From: Planctomycetota bacterium | GTDB taxonomy: Bacteria; Planctomycetota; J058; JAJDCP01 | Direction: 5' to 3' | Length of the DNA stretch: 64,000 nucleotides | Assembly: GCA_029260765.1 (NCBI GenBank) | Contig: JAJDCP010000003.1 | Location: 31,844-95,843, forward strand | Shown: one piece after another, positions 42,701 through 49,965 of the stretch | Position numbering within the stretch: the first letter of the stretch is position 1 | Layout of the letters: every line of letters starts with the position of its first letter | Made by a program: the position numbers and the translations under genes | Notes under the pieces: model-generated | The model's input: only the letters and a program-made list of their open reading frames with translations | Told to the model about the DNA's origin: nothing | Database searches by the model: none

Positions 42701-43116
42701 CGTTTCTCTTCGGCTCGGGGGCTGATGGTTGCTGGGATGTTCTTGTGGGGCTGCTGAGGTCGGGTCTGGGGGCGGATGGCGCTGGCGACTGGGCGGCTGT
42801 CTGGGGTCGCCTCCGAGGCCGGACCCGGATCCGAAACCGAAACCGACCGCGGACCCGGATCCGAAACCGAAACCGACCGCGAACCCGGGTCCGTGGCCGG
42901 TCCCGATCCCGATCCCGACCCCGTTCCCGTTCCCGTTCCCGTTCAGGCCGAAGACCGAGAACCGAATCGGAAATCGAGATCCGTGGTTCGAGGTCCGTGT
43001 TCGGAGGATCGAGGCCCGCTCCCGGCGTCGGTTCCCACGCCAACAGTCACCGGCGAACGACCGCTCGGTTCTCGGCTCCTGGCGTCCACAGAGCAACAGA
43101 CGGCCTGGTGTGCACC
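42701..43116. repeat. Degenerate hexamer-like repeat region with a perfect 30-bp tandem duplication
   Basis: A 30-bp unit beginning GGACCCGGATCCGAAACCG occurs twice in tandem without change (42821-42850 and 42851-42880), followed by runs of CCCGAT and four CCCGTT units up to about 42943, then ACCGA-rich text. No gene is seen in this stretch. Confidence 0.75.
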
Positions 43117-43144
43117 TTGTGCCTGTCCCCAAATGGGTTACACT
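43117..43144 (+). promoter_or_regulatory. Promoter of higBA
   Basis: TTGTGC (43117-43122), 16-bp spacer and TACACT (43139-43144), 31 bases before the higB start. HigBA-type pairs are usually autorepressed at such a promoter; no obvious palindrome is seen. Confidence 0.5.
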
Positions 43145-43175
43145 GCCATCCAGGTAGCTGGCGCCAAGTCAAATC

Positions 43176-43445
43176 ATGATTCGCAGCTTTCGAAGTCGCG
43201 CCTTACGCGACTTTTTCACTCGAGGCCGCGCTAGCCGGGTTCCAGCCCAAATTCGAATACGCGTGGTGCGTAGACTGGACGCACTGCATTCCGCTGGGTC
43301 CCTGGAGGACTTGCAGATTCCTGGCTTCCGGCTTCATTCGATTGGCGAGGGGCGTCATGCGATCGACGTCAACGGGCCATGGCGTGTGACCTTTGAATGG
43401 CACAATGGCGATGCATGGCGAGTCGACCTTGAGCAATACCACTGA
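43176..43445 (+). CDS. higB: HigB-like RelE-superfamily toxin
   Basis: 89 residues. The pattern FxTRGRASRVP, RRLDALHSAGSLEDLQIPG, FRLHSIGEGRHAIDVNGPWRVTFEW and VDLEQYH is that of HigB-type mRNA interferases (also annotated as RelE/ParE or killer proteins), including the basic first helix and the closing DxEQYH. It would cleave mRNA on the ribosome when its antitoxin is lost. The ATG at 43176 has a poor ribosome-binding site. It precedes its antitoxin by 12 bases, the toxin-first order typical of higBA. Confidence 0.88.
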   Translation: MIRSFRSRALRDFFTRGRASRVPAQIRIRVVRRLDALHSAGSLEDLQIPGFRLHSIGEGRHAIDVNGPWRVTFEWHNGDAWRVDLEQYH

Positions 43446-43457
43446 GGGGGTTGTGTG

Positions 43458-43775
43458 ATGGCAGAGTACTCGATTGACGAACCGCTCCAGCGGCCACCAA
43501 CACATCCTGGTGAGCTCTTGCGCGAGGAGGTCCTGCCTTCGCTGGGTCTCACTGTTGCCGAAGCGGCTCGTCAACTTGGAGTCTCTCGACAGTCGCTCCA
43601 CCGAATCCTCGCAGGCAACCGTCCGGTTAGCACCGAAATGGCTCTTCGCCTCGGTCGCTTCTGCGGCAACGGTCCGCGGCTGTGGCTTCGCATGCAACTC
43701 GAATACAATCTCTGGCATGCCGAGCAAGGTATGGGCGCAGAGTTAGAGCGAATCCCCGCACACTCCGCGGAGTGA
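43458..43775 (+). CDS. higA: HigA-type helix-turn-helix antitoxin
   Basis: 105 residues. An N-terminal HPGELLREEVLPSLGLTVAEAARQLGVSRQSLHRILAGNRPVS segment contains the XRE helix-turn-helix, followed by ALRLGRFCGNGPRLWLRMQLEYNLW, the family-typical end of HigA antitoxins. It neutralises HigB and represses the operon. GAGGGGG precedes the ATG at 43458; a GTG one codon earlier is less likely. It is followed, after about 315 non-coding bases, by structured repeat copy 3. Confidence 0.9.
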   Translation: MAEYSIDEPLQRPPTHPGELLREEVLPSLGLTVAEAARQLGVSRQSLHRILAGNRPVSTEMALRLGRFCGNGPRLWLRMQLEYNLWHAEQGMGAELERIPAHSAE

Positions 43776-44090
43776 GCGAAGCGACCGCTTGTGAGAGATG
43801 CGCCAGGTCAGCCAGCCAGGATCTCATGGCGGTAGACGACACAGAGTTGCCCCCAAGCTGGCGGACAGGTCCACTGCTCCGTCCCCGCGCTTGCTGGTCT
43901 CTTCTCGCTTCGACTGAGCCTTGTTCGACTCTGGGTTGGTCACGGCCGCAACCGCGGGGCCAGAGCTCGGCACGCTGGTACCCGCTGGGACAGCCGCTTC
44001 CTGCGTTCTTGCACCGAGCCATCCGGCTGGCGGTCGTTGACCAGTGGCGCAGATCGAAGACCCCCGGCCCTGCATCCTCACCGTGAGACA
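43776..44090. other. Non-coding stretch between higA and repeat copy 3
   Basis: No gene is seen. The gap makes this cassette looser than the others, where the repeat starts within about 80 bases of the stop; it might hold a decayed gene, but I could not recognise one. Confidence 0.4.
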
Positions 44091-44265
44091 CGCGACGCCC
44101 TTTCGCCGCTAGCCCTCCAGCGCGGCCTGGCGCTTGCTCCACCTCTCTGCAGACCAACAGGTTGCGTCGCGAGACCTGGTCAGGGTCGCCAGGCAACCGC
44201 CAGGCCGCGCTTCCGGGTCGACCCCTTGGGCCGCTTCGCTGCGCGGCGACGGCGAAACGGTCCAC
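44091..44265 (+). repeat. Structured repeat, copy 3
   Basis: About 175 bases. Inner arms GCGCGGCCTGGCG and CGCCAGGCCGCGC are again perfect over 13 bp, with internal GGTTGC/GCAACC; outer arms are TTTCGCCG (44101-44108) and CGGCGAAA (44250-44257). Compared with copy 2 there is an extra segment GACCCCTTGGGCCGCTTCG before the right arm, shared with copy 4. Confidence 0.75.
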
Positions 44266-44451
44266 TTGAGAACATATGTATGCTTTTGTTCGTGCGTTTT
44301 CGGCCGACATCCGGCAACCTGAAATAGCCTGAAGTCGTCGGTCTCGCCTGCCTGGGCTATTTCCGGCCTTGGCTTGGGGGTGCGTATTGGGCTTGCGCAG
44401 CGAGGCAGAGGCCCACAACACTCGGTATTGCCCGAGCACTGGAGGTGAGTC

Positions 44452-44703
44452 ATTTCTAATGCAGAAGAACTTATCCAAGGTGCACTTGCGCTCCCAGAAG
44501 ATGAACGTCTTGAGCTGGCCATGAGCATTCTCGACACCATCGAAACTTGCGACCTCCATGCACATCTCAATGACAACGCACTTGTGACGGAGTTCGGTCG
44601 CCGAGCGAATCAGGTCGCGGCTGGGCAGGTTGAAACACTTTCCTGGGCAAACGTGCACGCCACAGTCGAGTCGGAAGTCCGCGGTGCAAAACGTCAGGGT
44701 TGA
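44452..44703 (+). CDS. Addiction-module antitoxin (PF09720-like) with ATT start
   Basis: 83 residues. NAEELIQGALALPEDERLELAMSILDTIE is the opening of the short helical addiction-module antitoxins, and the middle keeps the EFGRRANQVAAGQVETLSWANV segment corresponding to the family's ERLxExxxGxxxxxxWxxV. The frame has no ATG, GTG or TTG before this domain after the stop at 44446; GGAGG lies exactly six bases before an ATT codon (44452), so ATT is the likely start. An internal ATG at 44521 would remove the first helix. It overlaps the toxin start by 20 bases. Confidence 0.75.
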   Translation: MSNAEELIQGALALPEDERLELAMSILDTIETCDLHAHLNDNALVTEFGRRANQVAAGQVETLSWANVHATVESEVRGAKRQG

Positions 44704-45001
44704 CCCACGAGCACAGCAAGAGCTTGTCGACGCGGCCCTCTGGTACAACGATCGAGGAGAGTGGCTACCGAAGCAGCTATTGGATGAGGTGTCCGGTGTG
44801 GTCCGAGACATTGAGCGGTGGCCCACTGCACATCCTCGCCTGAATCTACCAGAAGTGGACAGGACGCTTCGCAGGGCAAGGCTGAAGAAGTTCCCGTATT
44901 GCCTCGTGTACCTGACGAGTGACACCGAGATCGTGGTCATTGCCCTTGTCCGCCAAAGCAGATGGCCGCTCTACTGGGCAGATCGGCTCAACGACGTGTA
45001 G
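44684..45001 (+). CDS. RelE/ParE-family toxin
   Basis: 105 residues. VDPRAQQELVDAALWYNDRG is the first helix pattern of ParE/RelE toxins, followed by WPTAHPRLNLPEVDRTLRRARLKKFPYCLVYLTSDTEIVVIALVRQSRWPLYWADR, including the conserved FPYxLVY strand and the closing strand plus RxPxYWxxR end. The GTG start has GGAAG upstream and overlaps the antitoxin gene, which indicates translational coupling, normal for this addiction-module pair. Followed 43 bases later by structured repeat copy 4. Confidence 0.88.
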   Translation: MQNVRVDPRAQQELVDAALWYNDRGEWLPKQLLDEVSGVVRDIERWPTAHPRLNLPEVDRTLRRARLKKFPYCLVYLTSDTEIVVIALVRQSRWPLYWADRLNDV

Positions 45002-45044
45002 AGTAGCTTCTGGTTTCGGTTGTGAGACGGGCGGTCTGTTGTCT

Positions 45045-45220
45045 GTCAACACCGTTTCGCCGCTGAGCCCTCTGCCTTGCCTCGGTGCTTGCCCCATCCA
45101 ACTATGCCCCAACAAGTTGCGACGCCAGCCCCCGTCGACCTCGCCAAGCAACCGCCGGGCCAGGCCTCCGGGTCGACCCCTTGGGCCGCTTCGCTGCGCG
45201 GCGACTATAAGACCATCCAA
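45045..45220 (+). repeat. Structured repeat, copy 4 (most diverged)
   Basis: About 175 bases after the toxin gene. The left end (CAACACCGTTTCGCCGCTGA) matches copy 2 closely, and the GTTGC/GCAAC hairpin and the GGGTCGACCCCTTGGGCCGC segment match copy 3, but the inner arms have diverged and the right outer arm is lost (GGCGACTATAAGACC). Confidence 0.7.
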
Positions 45221-45962
45221 TTGCGGGGGCGAGGGGTCTCGGGGGGCGGGTTTGGGCGGTTTTTCTTGTCGTGTAGGTCTCTTTGCTCTCAGTTGACTAT
45301 TCGGATCCGTCTCCGAGCCCGGATCCTGATCCGTGGCCGGTTGCGAGCGAAGACGAAGTCGGGCCCAGACCCAAATCGGCCCCCGAGTCCGCCTCGGTGA
45401 CCGGATCAGAACCCGTTCCCGCTTCCGGTCCCGACCTCGGATCGCCGAATTCCGTGAGCAGATTTCCTTGAGGACCGAAGACCGTGATGACCGAGGGCCG
45501 AGGTTGGCTGACGATCGCGGCTTGGCAATGAACTTCGGCCCCAGGCCCATGTTCGCTCGTCCGGCATCCTACATTGCGATGATCCGTCCATCCGAATTCC
45601 ATCAAGAAGGTCCCACAACTACCTGCTGGGGGTACTTGCTGCACGCGAACCTGCGGGTCGCTGCCTGTGTGTTCACGATCGTTGCCTGCACAGTCGCCCC
45701 AGCCCAAGTTCGAACCACCACCCAAGCCCGATCTCTTCGGGGGACCAAGGGGGCGACGCCGCGACCCGCGGACGACCCGATGCCGATGTGCGGCGGCCCC
45801 CCTCTCGTCTCGAACGGCAGCGCGCCAGCGAGGCCCGCACCAGGCGACACAGCTGGAGCCAGCCGCAAAGAGTCACGACTGGAACGCCGCTACAGGCCAG
45901 CCGCTCCTGGCTGACTCTGCGCTATGCGATGGCCTGCGCGCTCGTCCTCGCTGAGTTCGCCA
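45221..45962. repeat. Low-complexity degenerate repeat and non-coding region
   Basis: Between 45300 and 45515 runs of CCGGATCC-, CCCGTTCCCG- and GACCGA-type text occur. The last 70 bases (45440-45510, containing CCGAATTCCGTGAGCAGA and GACCGAAGACCGTGATGACC) recur with few changes at 49622-49691. From 45516 to 45962 I see no gene or repeat. Confidence 0.6.
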
Positions 45963-47033
45963 TCAGCTCGCAAACAGTCGCTTGAACCAGGCACGCACGC
46001 GGTGGAAGAAGCCGGGGCTGTCGGTCTTCGGGATCGGGATCTCCTCGGAGATCTTGCGCAGGCTCGCCCGCGCCGCGCGGGCCATGCGCACCTCCTGGGA
46101 TTCTGTGGCTGGGGCACGGCTGGATGGGGAAGGGGGCGCGGCAGTTTGGGGCGTCTCCTTCGCCGCCTCGACCAGCTCGATCAGAGCCGCGCTGGCTACC
46201 GGCAGCGGGTCGCCTTCCAACCAGTGCTTCAGGTCGCGCGCCATCTCACTCGCAGACGGATAACGATCAGGGATCCTCTTGCGCAGGGCGCACAGGCAGA
46301 TCTTCTCGAGCTCCTGGGGCGTGTCCGGTTTGACCTGCGTGGGCGGCGTCGGCGGCTCTTTGACGATGGCCTTCAGCACCTTGATCATGCTGGCGCGGGC
46401 AAAGGGCGGCCTACCGGTGAGGATCTCGTACAATATGCCGCCGAGAGCGAAGATGTCCGTCGCCGGACCCAACAATGCCTGGCGGCCCAGAGCCTGTTCC
46501 GGTGCCATGTAGTCCGGAGTTCCGACCACCGCACCCAGCTCCGTCACCCGCGGGTCGTTTTCGGGGTCCTTGGCACAGCCGAAGTCTGCCAGAAATGCCC
46601 GCCCGCTCGTGTCCAACAGGATGTTCTCCGGCTTGACATCGCGATGGATGAAGCCCTGTCCATGCGCGTAATGCAAGGCTTCGGCGATTTTGCGTAGAAC
46701 GTTGACCAGAAACGGAAGCGAGGCAGACTGCGACTCCAGGAGCTGGCCGAGGGTCTTGCCCCGGATGTATTGCATGGTGCAGTAGCAGAGGTCGTCGGCA
46801 CCGCCATCATAGATGCGGACGATGTTGGGGTGGACCAGGTTGACCCCCGCCCGGATCTCCCGCAGGAAGCGCTGCACAGTTTTCTCGCTGGCGTTCTCGT
46901 GCAGGACCTTCAACGCCACCGTCTTCTGGTGGGGCTGCCACACGGCCTTGTAGACCGAGCCCATCGCCCCTTCGCCCAAGAGCGACTCGATGGTGTACTC
47001 GGGAAGAAGCTCGCGTAATTCGTCCAACTCCAC
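45963..47033 (-). CDS. Serine/threonine protein kinase, cytosolic
   Basis: 356 residues. A complete Hanks-type kinase domain (about 10-265): Gly-rich loop LLGEGAMGSVYKA, ATP lysine in VALKVL, catalytic loop HRDVKPENILL, DFG as DFGCAK, and GTPDYMAPEQA. The C-terminal 90 residues are Pro/Ser/Ala-rich and then basic (FFHRVRAWFKRLFAS), without a membrane helix. The GTG start at 47033 has GGGAG six bases upstream; the frame stays open to 47297 but that extension is not kinase-like. Substrates unknown. First clearly native gene to the right of the island. Confidence 0.92.
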   Translation of the reverse strand: MELDELRELLPEYTIESLLGEGAMGSVYKAVWQPHQKTVALKVLHENASEKTVQRFLREIRAGVNLVHPNIVRIYDGGADDLCYCTMQYIRGKTLGQLLESQSASLPFLVNVLRKIAEALHYAHGQGFIHRDVKPENILLDTSGRAFLADFGCAKDPENDPRVTELGAVVGTPDYMAPEQALGRQALLGPATDIFALGGILYEILTGRPPFARASMIKVLKAIVKEPPTPPTQVKPDTPQELEKICLCALRKRIPDRYPSASEMARDLKHWLEGDPLPVASAALIELVEAAKETPQTAAPPSPSSRAPATESQEVRMARAARASLRKISEEIPIPKTDSPGFFHRVRAWFKRLFAS

Positions 47034-47576
47034 GGCAGTCTCCCGCGCTGAGGGTCCGCCATGTATATCGTCGAAGTGTGCAGATTTCGTCAGGGGTTCT
47101 TTCGGAGCATGGTCCCAAGGCCAGCAATCGCTGCAATTCCCCGGGAACTGCACGGGGCCACGAAAACCTGCGACGGAACCAGCCCCTGGTGGGGCAGACT
47201 GGATCTCTGCCCGGTTTGTCCCCAACATCCAGCGGGCCCGTGATCCGCTGACAATCACCCTGGTGGGAAGCCAGGCCGACGGACCGCTCCGGGCCAACCT
47301 CCCCCAACGCGCTGGCCGACACCGTCCGACCGGCAGGTCGTGCCCTGGCTCTGACGCGAGCCGGTTCGGAGAGGCAAGGCGGTCTCCAATGACGTCCTCC
47401 CACGTGCTGGCCGCTCGGAAAGATCAACGACCCGCTGAGGTGGTTGTCGGCGAGGGCGCAGCAAGGTTTCGCTGCTCCAGGTCCGCTCGAGTTCCATGGG
47501 ATCCAGCAGAGGTTGTCCTCCTGAGGACGTTCCCGGGACAGCGGTCCTGTCTGGCAACGCCGTTTCTCGCCTCTCC
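47034..47576. other. Intergenic region
   Basis: No gene is seen. At 47549-47571 the text GGCAACGCCGTTTCTCGCC resembles the left arm of the island repeats, but no right arm follows; it may be a truncated copy or chance. Confidence 0.4.
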
Positions 47577-49169
47577 TCAATCGCCATTCCTCTGGAACCA
47601 ATCAGCCAGCGCCTCCTGGGTCGCTTCGAGGTGATCGGTGGCGAATGCGGTGATGCCCAGCGCGCAGAAACGATGGAACGCTGCTTCCACCTCCTCCTCA
47701 GCGATCTCCCAGGGGATCACCTGGAACGCCAGTCCCCGAGCGCGCATTTCCTTGGCGGTGCGTGCGAGAAACACCGACGAAGGGGCGAACGGGTCGGGCT
47801 GGGCGCGATCGACGCGAACGATGCACTGTAGCCGGGTGAGACCCTGGAAGCCGTCTTCCCTGAGCCTCGCGAGCTTTTTCTCCATGTCCTGTTGCGTGCC
47901 CCCCATCCACAGCATGCAACGCGCTCCGGGCAACAGCTCCGCCCAGCGTCGGAGTTGCTCGTGGTGTTGGGAGGCGAGGATCACCTGCCCCTCGACTGCC
48001 TGGCTCCGCACCAGTTCCGCCAGCTCGGCCAGGTCCGCCGACTTGATGTCGAGAAACAGAGCACGCTCGGGCCTCTCCCGCAGCTGAGCCAGCACATCGT
48101 CAAGGCGCGGGATCCGCATGCCCCGGAACCTCCGGCCCATCCAGGCGCCAACGTCAAGCTTGGCCACTGCCTGGTAGTCGAGGTCTTCCACACCGGAACG
48201 AGCGAGCTTGCCCGTCGCCCCCTCGACCAACCGTGCGAAGGTCTCGTCATGAAACGCCACCAGCACGCCATCCCGCGTGCGGCGTACGTCCACCTCGGGC
48301 ACCGCGCCACGTTCCCAGCTGAAATCGAAGGCCGCCTGTGTGTTCTCGGGTCGGGCATGGCCCGCTCCGCGATGGCACTGCAGGAGAATGGCATCGAATG
48401 TGACGAGATCCGCGGCGGTACGATGCACGGGAATCTGCGCAGCCAGTGACTCCGCCGGCTGTCCACGGAGCTCGGCGATCCACTCGGTGTTGTCTCCGCC
48501 ATTCGGCCAGCCGAGGTTGTCGACGACGGGATAGGTCAGCTGGTAGCTCTGGTAGTGCTTCGGCTTGTTGGCCTCCCGCCAGGAGTCTTCGACGAAGCGA
48601 CTGCCGGCGTTCAGACGGTAGGGGCCGACATCGACACAGCCGTTCCCCCAGGGGAGGGTGCCGGGATCGCCCCCGCGCATGTCCCGATATTCCTGTGCCC
48701 GATAGCGCACCATGTGCAGATGTTCGTCGCCCTGGCCGACATGCAGGTGGTCTCCTTTGTCCACCAGGCGGAAGGCGTGGCCGGTGCTCCCCATACGCGC
48801 GTGGGGGCTCGTGTGGGCATAGATCTTGAGCACATGGTCCGAGCCGTCGAGATCATCGCTGCCGGCACCGTCGTAGATCACGACCAGGGTCCCGGCCCGC
48901 ACATGCCGCAACGCTCCGGTGCCTGCGTCGTCCAATTCGAGCCGGTGCTCCCCCTTGCCCAGCTTGGGAGTCTGCCAGCGGTGCGCATCGGTGAGCACGA
49001 GTTGATGCAGGTCGAGGTCGCGCAGGACCAGGAGCTCGACGGCTTCGAAGTGATCCTCTCCCCCGGCCGTGTTGTGCCAGTAGAGCTCGTTGATGATGAT
49101 GTCGCCGCGCTCGGCTGTCTGCGCGGCGAGTGAGCCTGTGATCAGCAGCAGTAGGAGAGAACGTGTCAT
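47577..49169 (-). CDS. Secreted lamin-tail-like domain / glycerophosphodiester phosphodiesterase fusion
   Basis: 530 residues with a signal peptide (MTRSLLLLLITGSLAAQ). Residues about 20-190 resemble a lamin-tail domain (DIIINELYWHNTAGGEDHFEAVELL, a late HAFRLVDKGDHLHV stretch). Residues about 275-525 are a GDPD TIM barrel: HRGAGHARPENTQAAF, the paired acidic residues in PEVDVRRTRDGVLVAFHDET, and ALFLDIKS, with the metal-binding and catalytic His residues in place. It would cleave glycerophosphodiesters outside the inner membrane. The start at 49169 is set by the signal peptide; the ribosome-binding site is weak. The frame upstream stays open but is repeat-derived. Confidence 0.85.
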   Translation of the reverse strand: MTRSLLLLLITGSLAAQTAERGDIIINELYWHNTAGGEDHFEAVELLVLRDLDLHQLVLTDAHRWQTPKLGKGEHRLELDDAGTGALRHVRAGTLVVIYDGAGSDDLDGSDHVLKIYAHTSPHARMGSTGHAFRLVDKGDHLHVGQGDEHLHMVRYRAQEYRDMRGGDPGTLPWGNGCVDVGPYRLNAGSRFVEDSWREANKPKHYQSYQLTYPVVDNLGWPNGGDNTEWIAELRGQPAESLAAQIPVHRTAADLVTFDAILLQCHRGAGHARPENTQAAFDFSWERGAVPEVDVRRTRDGVLVAFHDETFARLVEGATGKLARSGVEDLDYQAVAKLDVGAWMGRRFRGMRIPRLDDVLAQLRERPERALFLDIKSADLAELAELVRSQAVEGQVILASQHHEQLRRWAELLPGARCMLWMGGTQQDMEKKLARLREDGFQGLTRLQCIVRVDRAQPDPFAPSSVFLARTAKEMRARGLAFQVIPWEIAEEEVEAAFHRFCALGITAFATDHLEATQEALADWFQRNGD

Positions 49170-49554
49170 GACAGCCCGCGGAGAGGGAGGTCCCGCGTCG
49201 GACCCCACGGCATCGAGGGTACACCGAACAACCCCTGTCATGCCAGGGGTCCTTCGGGCCCGCAAGGCCGGGTATCGCGCTCGGTCGCCAGGGAGACGGC
49301 CCGGATCACCGAGCAGAACATGTGCGCTCTTGCCGCTGCAGGGCGGCGTCAGGTCGGGTTCGTCGAACAGGGGGGCAGGCGCCGGGTGTCGGGCTCTTGG
49401 GTTGCGTACCGTACTTGGCGATGGTTTGCGGCGACTCAGGTCTTGCAGGCTCGAGGCGGAGGCTGAAGAAGGTCGTGGGCGGGAAAGAACCAACGGGGTG
49501 TGCGGGGCACAGGGTTGGCGGGGTTGTCGTGGTTGAGCGCGGCAGCAAAGACAG
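49170..49554. other. Intergenic stretch upstream of the GDPD gene
   Basis: No gene or clear promoter is recognised. Confidence 0.4.
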
Positions 49555-49691
49555 AGTCGAGCCCGAGCCCGGATCCGAACCCGCACCCGGGCCTGTGACC
49601 GGTTCCGGTTCCGGTCACCGGATCTCCGAATTCCGAGAGCAGAGACCCGTGGGGACCGAAGACCGTGAAGACCGAGGACCGAGGTGGCTCA
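49555..49691. repeat. Degenerate CCGGATCC/GACCGA repeat
   Basis: GAGCCCGAGCCCGGATCC- and GGTTCCGGTTCCGG-type runs followed by CCGAATTCCGAGAGCAGA and GACCGAAGACCGTGAAGACC, the same order and near-identical text as 45440-45510. The next 270 bases up to 49965 hold nothing recognisable. Confidence 0.65.
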
Positions 49692-49965
49692 GTTTACGGT
49701 GGCCGGGTTCAAGGATGCCTGGCCATCAAAGTGTGAGTCCGAAAACCGTGACTCGGAAAATGATGCTGGGGCACAAAGACCTGGCCTCCGTGGTTCTGTG
49801 GACGGTGGTGCGTGCCCGATACCAGCAGATGGGTGACCCCATGGGACTCGAAAAGCCGGTTTGTCGACTTGGCCATCTGGGGTACGTAGAAGCCTGTTGT
49901 TGATGCCACCCAGGTCGACGAGGTGCAGATCAAATCGGTTCATATGGTAACCAAAGTGCCGGGTC

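Noticed and set aside
43627..44940. 437-codon minus-strand frame across higA, repeat copy 3 and the second toxin-antitoxin pair
   Set aside because: It crosses three clear plus-strand genes and a repeat; residues inside the repeat copies look alike only because the DNA repeats.
39158..45220. CRISPR array
   Set aside because: Units are 160-180 bp, spaced 0.8-3.4 kb apart with genes between, and are not short direct repeats with spacers; no cas gene is present.
39158..45220. Canonical integron attC sites
   Set aside because: I looked for RYYYAAC at the left and GTTRRRY at the right ends; left ends read YGYCAAC in three copies, but the right ends lack a consistent GTT. I therefore call the elements attC-like only.
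45963..47297. Longer N-terminus for the cytosolic kinase
   Set aside because: The extra 88 residues are not kinase-like and the GTG at 47033 has a good ribosome-binding site.
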